Origin: Bacillota bacterium | GTDB taxonomy: Bacteria; Bacillota_E; JAJZYS01; JAILZS01 | Direction: 5' to 3' | DNA length: 7,327 nt | Assembly: GCA_021817625.1 (NCBI GenBank) | Contig: JAKASY010000087.1 | Span: 1 to 7,327 of the forward strand | Shown here: positions 1 through 5,811 of the stretch, one piece after another | Layout of the letters: every line of letters starts with the position of its first letter | Numbering within the stretch: the first letter of the stretch is position 1 | The notes under the pieces: model-generated | Databases searched by the model: none | Told to the model about the DNA's origin: nothing | The model's input: the letters and a program-made list of their open reading frames with translations, nothing else | Made by a program: the position numbers and the translations under genes

Positions 1-299
1 GCAAGCCCGCGCCGGCGATGGCCGGGGTGGGTCGAGTTGGCGAGGACGTGGGCGCCGTGACCGTCCGCGACACGCTCGAAACCGTAGTAGGCGGCGAGGT
101 CGCGACTGCCTGCGGGATGGGCGGCCAGGTACGTCACGTCGCGCCGGAGGTACTGGCCGGCCAAGACCGGGAGCGCGATCGGCTCCGGGAACACCATCCG
201 CTCCAGCGCCACGACCTGCGACAGGTCCGCGACGCCCATGCGGCTCAACACGTACGCGCCATGCCGCACGGCCAGCGTGGATCGCCGCGCACTCGCCAT
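1..299 (-). CDS. GNAT-family N-acetyltransferase, RimI-like (N-terminal part; cut by window edge)
   Basis: The minus strand is open from an ATG at 299 to the left edge, giving 99 complete residues. The N-terminus has the usual GNAT beta1-alpha1 pattern (VLSRMGVADLSQVVALERM, residues 17-35, followed by VFPEP), as in RimI-like acetyltransferases. A strand then leads into motif A, HPGHRRRGLA at residues 91-100. This fits the R-x-x-G-x-A acetyl-CoA pyrophosphate-binding loop, with R95, G98 and A100 in place. GNAT enzymes move acetyl from acetyl-CoA to an amine; the substrate cannot be read here, and the C-terminal half is outside the window. No in-frame start codon was found in the ~55 bases upstream of 299 that were checked. 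A weak G-run (309-314) lies 9 nt upstream as a possible SD. It is transcribed divergently from the LdpA-like gene. Family confident; specificity unknown. Confidence 0.8.
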   Translation of the reverse strand, partial: MASARRSTLAVRHGAYVLSRMGVADLSQVVALERMVFPEPIALPVLAGQYLRRDVTYLAAHPAGSRDLAAYYGFERVADGHGAHVLANSTHPGHRRRGL

Positions 300-559
300 G
301 GACCATCGCCCCCCGCTCGCGACCTGTCGCGTTGAGCGTATGCCGCCCGCCGCTGTCCCTTCACGACGGCGTACGGTGGCCGCGCACCGCCGCAAGCGGC
401 GTGCCATAGCCTGTCATGAAGCCTGGCGGTGACCGCCGGGCCCAACCGGGACAGCTTGTGCCAGGAGGCGCCATATCGCCGGCGCGCGCTCGAAAGGACA
501 CGCGGTAGCGCGTGCGCCGTCGCCGGGAAGGCGCGGACGCCGCGAAGGCGGTGAGGCGC

Positions 560-573
560 CCTGGCGCGCCAGG
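560..573. repeat. 14-bp perfect palindrome (CCTGGCGCGCCAGG)
   Basis: The bases read the same on both strands over 14 positions, in the region between two divergent genes. This could be a dimeric regulator site, but in DNA this GC-rich a palindrome of this size is not rare, and there is no second copy to support it. Confidence 0.3.
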
Positions 574-800
574 CCCTCCCGGAAAGTCCCGGTGCCCCTG
601 CCACGGCGACGCGGCGCTGCCGCGGGCCACCAGCGCCCGTCGGCCGCCGCCGACTACCGCCCGCTCGAACGACTTGCGGCAGACGAGAAGACCACGGTCA
701 AGCCGGGACCGGCGGGCGGCGGCGCTGCGCCCAGACGCGGCCATTGCCGGGACGGCGGCACGGCCCGTGGGGCGCGCGGGTCGCGCGAGACACGAGCGAA

Positions 801-813
801 AAGGGATGTGATC
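801..813 (+). promoter_or_regulatory. extended ribosome-binding site of the LdpA-like gene
   Basis: AAGGGATGTGATC follows the full 16S-rRNA-complementary sequence AAGGAGGTGATC closely (AAGG, then GTGATC, with a short mismatch). It ends 4 nt before the ATG at 818. It supports that start over other in-frame choices. Confidence 0.6.
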
Positions 814-817
814 GGCC

Positions 818-1678
818 ATGGACCGCTTGGGGGCACGGCTGGAGTCGCGGTCGCTGGTCAAGTTCATCCTCGGGCTGACCAACTTCGACCTCGCGGAGAT
901 CGGCTTCCTCACGCGGGTGTACACGCTGGCCGGCGTCGACGTCATCGACATCGCGGCGGACGTCGGCACCGTCGTAGCCACGCGCGGCGCGATCGCCGCG
1001 GTCCGCGACGAGGTCGCGGCCGCTCCGGACACGCCCGCCGTCATGGTGTCGGTCGCTCTGGCACACGATCCCCACATCGATGGGGTGCGCCTGGATCCCG
1101 AGCACCTGGCCGCCGTGGCGCCCGCCACACCCTCGCAGCTCGCCGCGGTCGTGGCGGCGTGCTTGGCCGAGGGGGCCGAGATGGTGGAGGTGCACGCCAG
1201 CGACAGCGACGACGCCGCCCTGGTGGCGGCACTCGAGGCGGTGAGCCCCGTCCTGGGCGACCGCTACCTCTCGGTGTGCCTCGGGACGCAGGGGCTGCGC
1301 TCTCCCCAGGACGCCATCCGCCAGGCGCGGCTGGCCCGGGCCATCCATGGGCCGCACACGATGATCCAGGCGGAGGGGCTGGCCGCCGCCGGACGGGCGC
1401 ACCCGTCGAGCAGCCTGCAGGGCCTGGCTCTGGCGCAGGCCCTTCTCGCGCACACGCCGACCTACGTCCTGGTGGCCGGCGCGGCCAACCACTGGACGCG
1501 CAGCCTGGCAGACGTCCTGGGCGTCGCGGTGCACGGCGTGGCGTCCGGCACGTACGCGCGCGGCCTCGTGAAGGGCATGCAGGCGAGCGATCCGCACGGG
1601 GACGAGTGGGAGCCCGTGGCTGCGGTCGCCCGCGCCTTCGTCGGCCAGCTCAGGGGAGGTGGCGCCCGTGACGTTTAG
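818..1678 (+). CDS. LdpA-like / DUF561(Ycf23)-related protein lacking the Fe-S segment
   Basis: 286 aa. The N-terminal part (VKFILGLTNFDL, residues 14-25; RVYTLAGVDVIDIAAD, 33-48) matches the pattern I recall for the cyanobacterial circadian-input/redox protein LdpA and the related DUF561/Ycf23 TIM-barrel proteins. The next block (VMVSVALAHDPH, 75-86) fits LdpA's MVS...DPH motif. The C-terminal part also fits the LdpA C-terminal domain: HTMIQAEGLAAAGR (180-193), YVLVAGAANHWT (216-227) and ASGTYARGL (242-250). LdpA carries ferredoxin-like 4Fe-4S cysteine motifs just after the DPH block. Here that segment is absent, and the whole protein has only two cysteines (C115, C154), so no cluster is expected. 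There is no signal peptide or membrane segment, so it should be cytosolic. Its stop overlaps the start of the aminotransferase gene, suggesting a joint role. Biochemical function is unknown. The family call comes from motif memory, not a search. Confidence 0.72.
   Translation: MDRLGARLESRSLVKFILGLTNFDLAEIGFLTRVYTLAGVDVIDIAADVGTVVATRGAIAAVRDEVAAAPDTPAVMVSVALAHDPHIDGVRLDPEHLAAVAPATPSQLAAVVAACLAEGAEMVEVHASDSDDAALVAALEAVSPVLGDRYLSVCLGTQGLRSPQDAIRQARLARAIHGPHTMIQAEGLAAAGRAHPSSSLQGLALAQALLAHTPTYVLVAGAANHWTRSLADVLGVAVHGVASGTYARGLVKGMQASDPHGDEWEPVAAVARAFVGQLRGGGARDV
1652..1659 (+). promoter_or_regulatory. SD that fixes the aminotransferase start at 1668
   Basis: AGGGGAGG sits 8 nt before a GTG at 1668. 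The more upstream in-frame GTG at 1659 overlaps this SD itself and has no site of its own, so 1668 is the better start. The SD lies inside the end of the LdpA-like gene, consistent with translational coupling. Confidence 0.7.
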
Positions 1679-2735
1679 CGACTCGCTGGCCGCGCTGTCG
1701 GCCGGGCGCCCGGGCTACGTGCCGCCCGGGGACGACGTGGTGAAGCTCAACCAGAACGAGTGCCCATACACGTTTGCTCCCGACGAGTGGGAGTCTTTGC
1801 TCGCCGCGCTGCGCGCCGTGCCGCTGAACCGCTATCCCGATCCCGGGCACTGCGCCGTGGAGGGCGCCATCGCTGAGCGCTCGGGGCTGCCACCGGAAAT
1901 GGCCCTCGCCGGAAACGGCGCCAACGAGCTGATCGAACTGCTCATCCGGTCCACCTGCAACCCGGGCGACGAGGTCCTCACGGTCGCGCCCACCTACCAC
2001 CTGTACGACCGCTTTTGCGCGATGAACCGCGCCCGCCTCGTGAAGGTCCCCTGGGGGCCCGACTTCGAGTTTCCCCGCCTCGAGGTGCTCGGGGCCGTAT
2101 CGCCGCGCACGAGACTCATCCTGCTCTGCCGCCCGAACAACCCCACCGGCCACCTCTATGCGCTCGAGGAGGTGTGGGCCGTGGCGCAGGCCTTCGGCGG
2201 CCTCGTGGCCGTCGACGAGGCCTATCACGACTTCGCGGGCGACACGCTCACACCGTACCTGCGCACCGCGGAGAACATGGTCGTGGTGCGCACGCTGTCC
2301 AAGGCGTACGGGGCGGCGGGGCTGCGCTTCGGCTACCTCCTGGCGGCGGCGGAGGTCGCGGGAGTGGTGCGCCGCCTGCAGATGCCGTACGGCCTGGGCG
2401 CGCTCACGCAGGCGGCTGCCCTCTTCCTCCTGACGCACCCGGAGATCATGGAGCGCCAGCGCCTCCAGATCCTGGCGGGGCGGGAGGACCTGACCCGACG
2501 CCTGGAGGGCGTCGCCGGCCTGACGCTCTTCCCCTCCAGCGCGAACTTCGTCCTCGTCCGGACGGCGTCGTCCGCCGACGCCCTCGACCGCCACCTGCGC
2601 GGTCGGCACATCGTGGTGCGAAATCTGCGGTGGGACGACCGCTACCTGCGCGTGTCCGTGGGCACGCCGGAAGACCACGCCCACCTGGTGGACGCCATCG
2701 AGGAGTTTCAGCGCTCGGGCGCCTGCGCCTCATAG
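1668..2735 (+). CDS. HisC-type PLP aminotransferase (histidinol-phosphate aminotransferase family)
   Basis: 355 aa from the GTG at 1668, a normal length for HisC. It is a fold-type I PLP enzyme of class I/II. In order: the substrate-end motif KLNQNECPY (26-34), YPDPG (57-61), the phosphate-binding GNGANELIELL (82-92), Y110 stacking position, NNPTG (157-161), AVDEAYHDF (181-189) with the PLP-nitrogen Asp183, Schiff-base Lys212 in TLSKAYGAAGLRFGY, and the carboxylate-binding Arg328 in RYLRVSVGTPED. All key residues are intact. HisC moves an amino group from glutamate to imidazole-acetol phosphate, but the same family includes aromatic aminotransferases and CobD. No other histidine gene is present, so the true substrate may differ. 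The gene starts 11 nt before the LdpA-like stop, so the two form an operon. It ends 51 bp before the convergent CoA-transferase gene. Confidence 0.88.
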   Translation: MTFSDSLAALSAGRPGYVPPGDDVVKLNQNECPYTFAPDEWESLLAALRAVPLNRYPDPGHCAVEGAIAERSGLPPEMALAGNGANELIELLIRSTCNPGDEVLTVAPTYHLYDRFCAMNRARLVKVPWGPDFEFPRLEVLGAVSPRTRLILLCRPNNPTGHLYALEEVWAVAQAFGGLVAVDEAYHDFAGDTLTPYLRTAENMVVVRTLSKAYGAAGLRFGYLLAAAEVAGVVRRLQMPYGLGALTQAAALFLLTHPEIMERQRLQILAGREDLTRRLEGVAGLTLFPSSANFVLVRTASSADALDRHLRGRHIVVRNLRWDDRYLRVSVGTPEDHAHLVDAIEEFQRSGACAS

Positions 2736-2786
2736 CGCGGCGCGGCGCGGGCCACCGCTTCGGTCGGGACGGTCGGCGCGAGCGTG

Positions 2787-4367
2787 TCAGGCGCCGGACC
2801 AGCGGGCGGCGAGGCCGATAGGACCCGCGCGGAAGAGCCCCCTCGGCCAGCGGCGAAAGTCCTCCGCGATCGTCGGCCGAAAGCCCATGTGGTCCGCCAC
2901 GTCGCGCTCCGGGTCGATGCCGGGCGCCGCCTCGACGAGGGAAAGGCCGTCGGGCGTGAGGCGGAAGGTCGCGCGGTCCGTCACGTACCACACCTCCGCG
3001 CCGCGGCGCAGCGCCTCCCGGGCGGAGAAGGTGCGCTCCGCGAGGCGCGGGACGAACTTCATGACGCTGCCTTCCGCCTCCACGATGAGCCCGGTGTCGG
3101 GGGCCGGGCGGAGGGAGACGCGCGTGCCGCCCGTCGTCAGCGTGGTGGCGAACACGAGGCGCGGGGCCGACGCGGTGATGTCGATGAAGCCGCCGGGGCC
3201 CGGCATGGACCGGCCAAAGCGGTGCACGACGGTGTTGCCCTCGGCGTCCACCTCGGCCGCGCCCAGGACCGCCCAGTTCAGCTGGCGGGCATGGTAGAGG
3301 GTGAAGGTGTCAGGCGACGTGAGCAGATAGCGAGGCCCGACCGAGGCGCCGAAGGCAGCGCCCGCCGTCGGCCGGCCACCGATCGGCCCGTGCTCGACGG
3401 ACAGGAGCACCGCGTCCGCCACGCCCTCTTCGGCCAGGACGTCGCCGACCAGGGTGGGAATGCCGTACCCGAGGTTGATGAGCTGGCCGGGGCCGAGAAG
3501 AAGGGCGATGCGGCGCGCCATGACCTTGCGGACGCTCAGGGGCGCCGGAGACGCAGGGGGCTCCACCGCCCACTCCCCCGTGACGCGGGCGTCGTAGTCG
3601 CTCGCCGCGCCCTCCTCCCCGCCCGACTGGGGCAGGACGGCGTCGACGAGGAAGCCCGGCACGTCGACGCGTGTGGCCGCGAGCGAGCCCCGCCGTACCA
3701 GGTATCGCACCTCGGCCAGGACGCGGCCGCCGCGCGCGCGGGCGGCCATCGCCATGTCCAGTGCCGCCTGGCGGATGGGCTCGCCCCGAAGGCTCAGGTT
3801 GCCGTCGCGGTCCGCGGCCGAGGCCTTGAGGATCGCCACGTCGACCGGCGGGCTGCGGTAGAAGAGATAGGGCTCGCCGTCGACACTCAGGCGCTCCACC
3901 CAGGTCTGGGTGGGCGCCGCCTCATTGAAGGCGCTGCCGCCGCCCGTGCCGGGGTCGAGGAAGGTGTCGAGGCCGACCCGGGTCAGAAGCCCCGGCTGGC
4001 CGGCGGCGGCGGCGCGCAGGAGCTGGAAGCCGACGCCCATGGGCAGGCAGTGCGCCTCGATCCGGCCCTGCTCGACCAGGTCCGCCATGCCGTGGAGGTC
4101 CCAGACGCGGAAGGCGCTCGTGATCACGGTCCGCACCAGGCCCGGATGGGCGAGGTGGTCGACGCCGCTGCCGGTCCGCGTGCCCGGAAGCGCCGGATAG
4201 TAGAGGGAAAGGTCGCGCGGATGGCCAGCCTGGAGGTAGGCGCGCTCGATGCCGGACAGGATGGTCTCCGCCACGAGCTGGCGGCCGTTGCCCGACATCG
4301 TGAGCATGGCGCCGTCCGGGATCAGGGAGGCCGCCTCCTGGGGTCGGTCGGGATCAAGAATCCGCAT
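2787..4367 (-). CDS. acyl-CoA:carboxylate CoA-transferase (YdiF / propionate CoA-transferase type)
   Basis: 526 aa, the expected size for family I CoA-transferases with fused alpha and beta halves. The alpha half shows GVDHLAHPGLVRTVITSAF (68-86), CLPMGVGFQLLRAAAAGQPG (107-126), VGLDTFLDP (131-139) and VDVAILKASAADRDGNLSL (175-193), all typical of Pct/YdiF proteins. The beta half shows NLGYGIPTLVGD (298-309) and LLSVEHGPIGGRP (321-333). Glu325 is the catalytic glutamate that carries CoA as a thioester. The enzyme would transfer CoA from acetyl-CoA or similar to a short carboxylic acid; exact acids cannot be told. The open frame extends to 4721, but the upstream part is Arg/Pro-rich and is the shadow of the dehydrogenase gene. 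ATG 4367 has a good SD (GGGGG core, 8 nt spacing). The start overlaps the end of the acyl-CoA dehydrogenase gene by 14 nt, so the two are an operon. Confidence 0.9.
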   Translation of the reverse strand: MRILDPDRPQEAASLIPDGAMLTMSGNGRQLVAETILSGIERAYLQAGHPRDLSLYYPALPGTRTGSGVDHLAHPGLVRTVITSAFRVWDLHGMADLVEQGRIEAHCLPMGVGFQLLRAAAAGQPGLLTRVGLDTFLDPGTGGGSAFNEAAPTQTWVERLSVDGEPYLFYRSPPVDVAILKASAADRDGNLSLRGEPIRQAALDMAMAARARGGRVLAEVRYLVRRGSLAATRVDVPGFLVDAVLPQSGGEEGAASDYDARVTGEWAVEPPASPAPLSVRKVMARRIALLLGPGQLINLGYGIPTLVGDVLAEEGVADAVLLSVEHGPIGGRPTAGAAFGASVGPRYLLTSPDTFTLYHARQLNWAVLGAAEVDAEGNTVVHRFGRSMPGPGGFIDITASAPRLVFATTLTTGGTRVSLRPAPDTGLIVEAEGSVMKFVPRLAERTFSAREALRRGAEVWYVTDRATFRLTPDGLSLVEAAPGIDPERDVADHMGFRPTIAEDFRRWPRGLFRAGPIGLAARWSGA

Positions 4368-5520
4368 CCGTCGTGCCCCCTTCATCCCCGGATGCGGCCG
4401 GCAGTCCCTCCTTCTGGAGGCGGCGGCGGAGGACAAGCGCCAGGGCCTCGGTCGTGCCCTCCACGACTTCGAGCGTCTTGGCGTCGCCCCAGCGCGCGGC
4501 CGCCTTCGTGCCTTGGAGGAGGCCGCGGCCGCCCAGCACCTGCGCGCCGAGACGGGCCGCCTGCACCGCGGCGTCGGTGGCCTCCCACTTGGCCAGCGCC
4601 GCCCACGGTCCGAGAGGCAGGCCGCGGTCCGCCGCCTCGGCCGCCTGCGTGGTCGCGAGATGGGCGCGGCCGTATAGGCGCCAGACGGCGACCACCTCAT
4701 CGGCCACCGCCTGGTGCGCAATGAGCGGCTCGCCGAAGGTGTGGCGCTGCCGCGCGTAGGCGTCCGCGTCCTGCCAGGCGCCGCGGCACAGGCCGCTTGC
4801 CAGCGCGGCCACGGCCACGCGGCCGCGGTCGAAGGCCGTGAGGGCGAGGCGCAGCCCCTCGCCGACGGCGCCCAGCCGACTCTCGTCCGGGAGGACGACC
4901 CCGCTCAGGCGGAGGTCGTGAACGCCCACGCGGCGCCAGCCGATCGTCGCGCGCGAGCGCTCGACGGTGAGCCCTGGCGCGGCCGTGGGCACGAGGAACG
5001 CCGTGTGTCGGTCCGCCGCCGGACCCCGCGCGAGGACGATGGTCAGGCGCCACAGGTCGTGCCCAGTGTTGCTGATGAACGCCTTCTCGCCGTCGAGCCG
5101 CCAGGTGCCGCCGGGCAGTTGGCCGCACGTCGTGCGAACCGCCGCGACGTCCGTCCCGGCCCCGGGCTCGGTGACCGCGACCGCGGCAAGGCCGTCGCCG
5201 GCCAGGAGCGGGGCCAGCGCCGCTTCGCGCTGCTGAGCCGTGGCACACTGTGCCAGAAGCGCGTTCGCGCTGTACATGCCCATCACGATCGCGGCGAGGG
5301 ACCCGTCGACCGCCGCCATCTCCTCCAGGACCGCCGCGAGCCCGCGCACACCCAGGCCCTCGCCGCCGAGCGCCGCATCGAAGGGGACGCGCTGCACGCC
5401 CAAGGCCAGCAGGCGGCGCACCGCGTCAAGCGGGTAGGCGTCGTCGGCCCCGGCCGGGAGCGTGGCCATCACGGCCCGCACGCGCGAGCGCCACCGCTTA
5501 AGAGAGGCCGCTTCTTCCAT
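4354..5520 (-). CDS. acyl-CoA dehydrogenase family flavoprotein
   Basis: 388 aa, the usual size of short/medium-chain acyl-CoA dehydrogenases. An N-terminal helical domain (about 1-110) is followed by the FAD/substrate signature AVTEPGAGTDVA (115-126) and LDGEKAFISNTG (142-153) of the middle beta domain. The C-terminal helical domain carries DRGRVAVAALASG (231-243), RQRHTFGEPLIAHQAVAD (257-274) with the FAD-binding Arg, and GDAKTLEVVEGTTEAL (345-360). Glu354, in the EGT motif, is the expected catalytic base. The enzyme would make a trans-2-enoyl-CoA (or the equivalent from a branched or aromatic acyl-CoA), passing electrons to an electron-transfer flavoprotein that is not encoded here. It is the first gene of a two-gene operon with the CoA-transferase, which could supply its acyl-CoA substrate. 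ATG 5520 has an SD (GAAGGGG) 10 nt upstream that is buried in a hairpin. A short polar tail after residue 372 is unusual but harmless. Confidence 0.9.
   Translation of the reverse strand: MEEAASLKRWRSRVRAVMATLPAGADDAYPLDAVRRLLALGVQRVPFDAALGGEGLGVRGLAAVLEEMAAVDGSLAAIVMGMYSANALLAQCATAQQREAALAPLLAGDGLAAVAVTEPGAGTDVAAVRTTCGQLPGGTWRLDGEKAFISNTGHDLWRLTIVLARGPAADRHTAFLVPTAAPGLTVERSRATIGWRRVGVHDLRLSGVVLPDESRLGAVGEGLRLALTAFDRGRVAVAALASGLCRGAWQDADAYARQRHTFGEPLIAHQAVADEVVAVWRLYGRAHLATTQAAEAADRGLPLGPWAALAKWEATDAAVQAARLGAQVLGGRGLLQGTKAAARWGDAKTLEVVEGTTEALALVLRRRLQKEGLPAASGDEGGTTDADS
4376..4382 (-). promoter_or_regulatory. SD that fixes the CoA-transferase start at 4367
   Basis: On the minus strand AAGGGGG lies 8 nt before ATG 4367, within the last codons of the dehydrogenase gene. 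The in-frame ATG at 4385 would overlap it and would add only six residues (MKGARR) before the family's N-terminal region. Confidence 0.65.
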
Positions 5521-5530
5521 GGCACGACCG

Positions 5531-5562
5531 CCCCTTCGTAACGGGATCGGCTACGGAAGGGG
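5531..5562 (-). promoter_or_regulatory. hairpin covering the ribosome-binding site of the acyl-CoA dehydrogenase gene
   Basis: Read as minus-strand RNA, CCCCTTCCGTA (5562-5552) pairs with TACGAAGGGG (5540-5531): 7 bp, a one-base bulge, then 3 bp, around an 11-nt loop. The 3' arm contains GAAGGGG, the only good SD for ATG 5520, 10 nt downstream. A folded stem would block ribosome binding, so this may be a translational control element. As DNA it could equally be an operator. There is no U-run, so it is not an intrinsic terminator. Confidence 0.45.
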
Positions 5563-5811
5563 CCGCAGGGCGCAGGCCATCCTCGTCCGGTAGGGTATGG
5601 CAGGGGTGTGCCGGAGGTTCGGGCGTGGGGCGGCCGAGGGAGAGCGCGGCTGTCCGAGCGCACCACTCTCAGCCCACTGGGACGTGGCTCGCTCGACCGC
5701 GCCGTACGCGGCCGCCGCGACCTCGGACGGCAGCGGGTCGAGCGGATCGCGCAGGTCGCGTAGGTCGGTCAGGCGATGCCCGCCCAGCCGTCCGACGCCG
5801 TTGCAGCCCAC
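5551..5811 (-). CDS. possible small ORF or gene remnant, unknown
   Basis: An 86-codon frame starts at ATG 5811 inside the end of the beta-propeller gene and runs to 5551. Codons from about 5785 to 5690 look coding: strongly G/C at third positions, with an ordinary mixture of residues (GGHRLTDLRDLRDPLDPL, then SEVAAAAYGAVERA). The rest (SGALGQPRSPSAAPRPN onwards) loses that character and looks like random translation. The start of the coding-like part coincides with the repeat arm at 5759-5785. The other arm, at the right edge, keeps the same frame (GGHRLTDL) but has an in-frame TAG not far upstream. This may be a fragment of a repeated gene or mobile element. I recognise no family, and there is no clear SD at 5811. 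Confidence 0.25.
   Translation of the reverse strand: MGCNGVGRLGGHRLTDLRDLRDPLDPLPSEVAAAAYGAVERATSQWAESGALGQPRSPSAAPRPNLRHTPAIPYRTRMACALRPLP
5759..5785 (+). repeat. left arm of a 27-bp perfect inverted repeat
   Basis: These 27 bases are the exact reverse complement of 7301-7327. With one extra base (C7300) skipped, the match continues for five more bases (5786-5790 with 7295-7299). The arm contains the TGA stop (5769-5771) of the beta-propeller gene. Because the right arm reaches the window edge, the repeat may be longer on its outer side (towards and below 5758). Confidence 0.8.

Larger units (their letters stand above)
300..817. other. long divergent intergenic region, no convincing gene
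   Basis: About 520 bp separate the divergent GNAT and LdpA-like genes. Several long frames are open here, but their translations are Arg/Ala/Gly/Pro-rich, low in hydrophobic core residues and match no family I know, as expected of chance frames in very GC-rich DNA. Visible structure is limited to a hairpin around 391-404 (CGCCG, loop CAAG, CGGCG) and a 14-bp palindrome at 560-573. Both divergent promoters must lie here, but I cannot pick out clear -35/-10 pairs. Confidence 0.55.

Noticed and set aside
592..1671. 359-codon plus-strand open frame across the gap and the LdpA-like gene
   Set aside because: The translation is Arg/Gly/Pro-rich and low in hydrophobic residues, and it is out of frame with the LdpA-like protein, which has clear family motifs. 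A GC-rich shadow frame.
1650..2684. 344-codon minus-strand open frame opposite the aminotransferase
   Set aside because: It lies antisense to a gene with every PLP-enzyme motif intact. Its own translation is rich in His, Arg and Val with no motifs.
2736..2786. intrinsic terminator between the convergent aminotransferase and CoA-transferase genes
   Set aside because: The gap is only 51 bp, GC-rich, with no clear stem followed by a T-run on either strand.
4368..4721. N-terminal extension of the CoA-transferase frame
   Set aside because: The extra ~118 residues are Arg/Pro-rich, lie over the dehydrogenase gene in another frame and precede the family's normal N-terminus. A good SD marks ATG 4367 instead.
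2784..4724. 646-codon plus-strand open frame opposite the CoA-transferase
   Set aside because: Antisense shadow: no family motifs and Arg/Ala/Gly-rich. The minus strand encodes a full CoA-transferase with its catalytic Glu.
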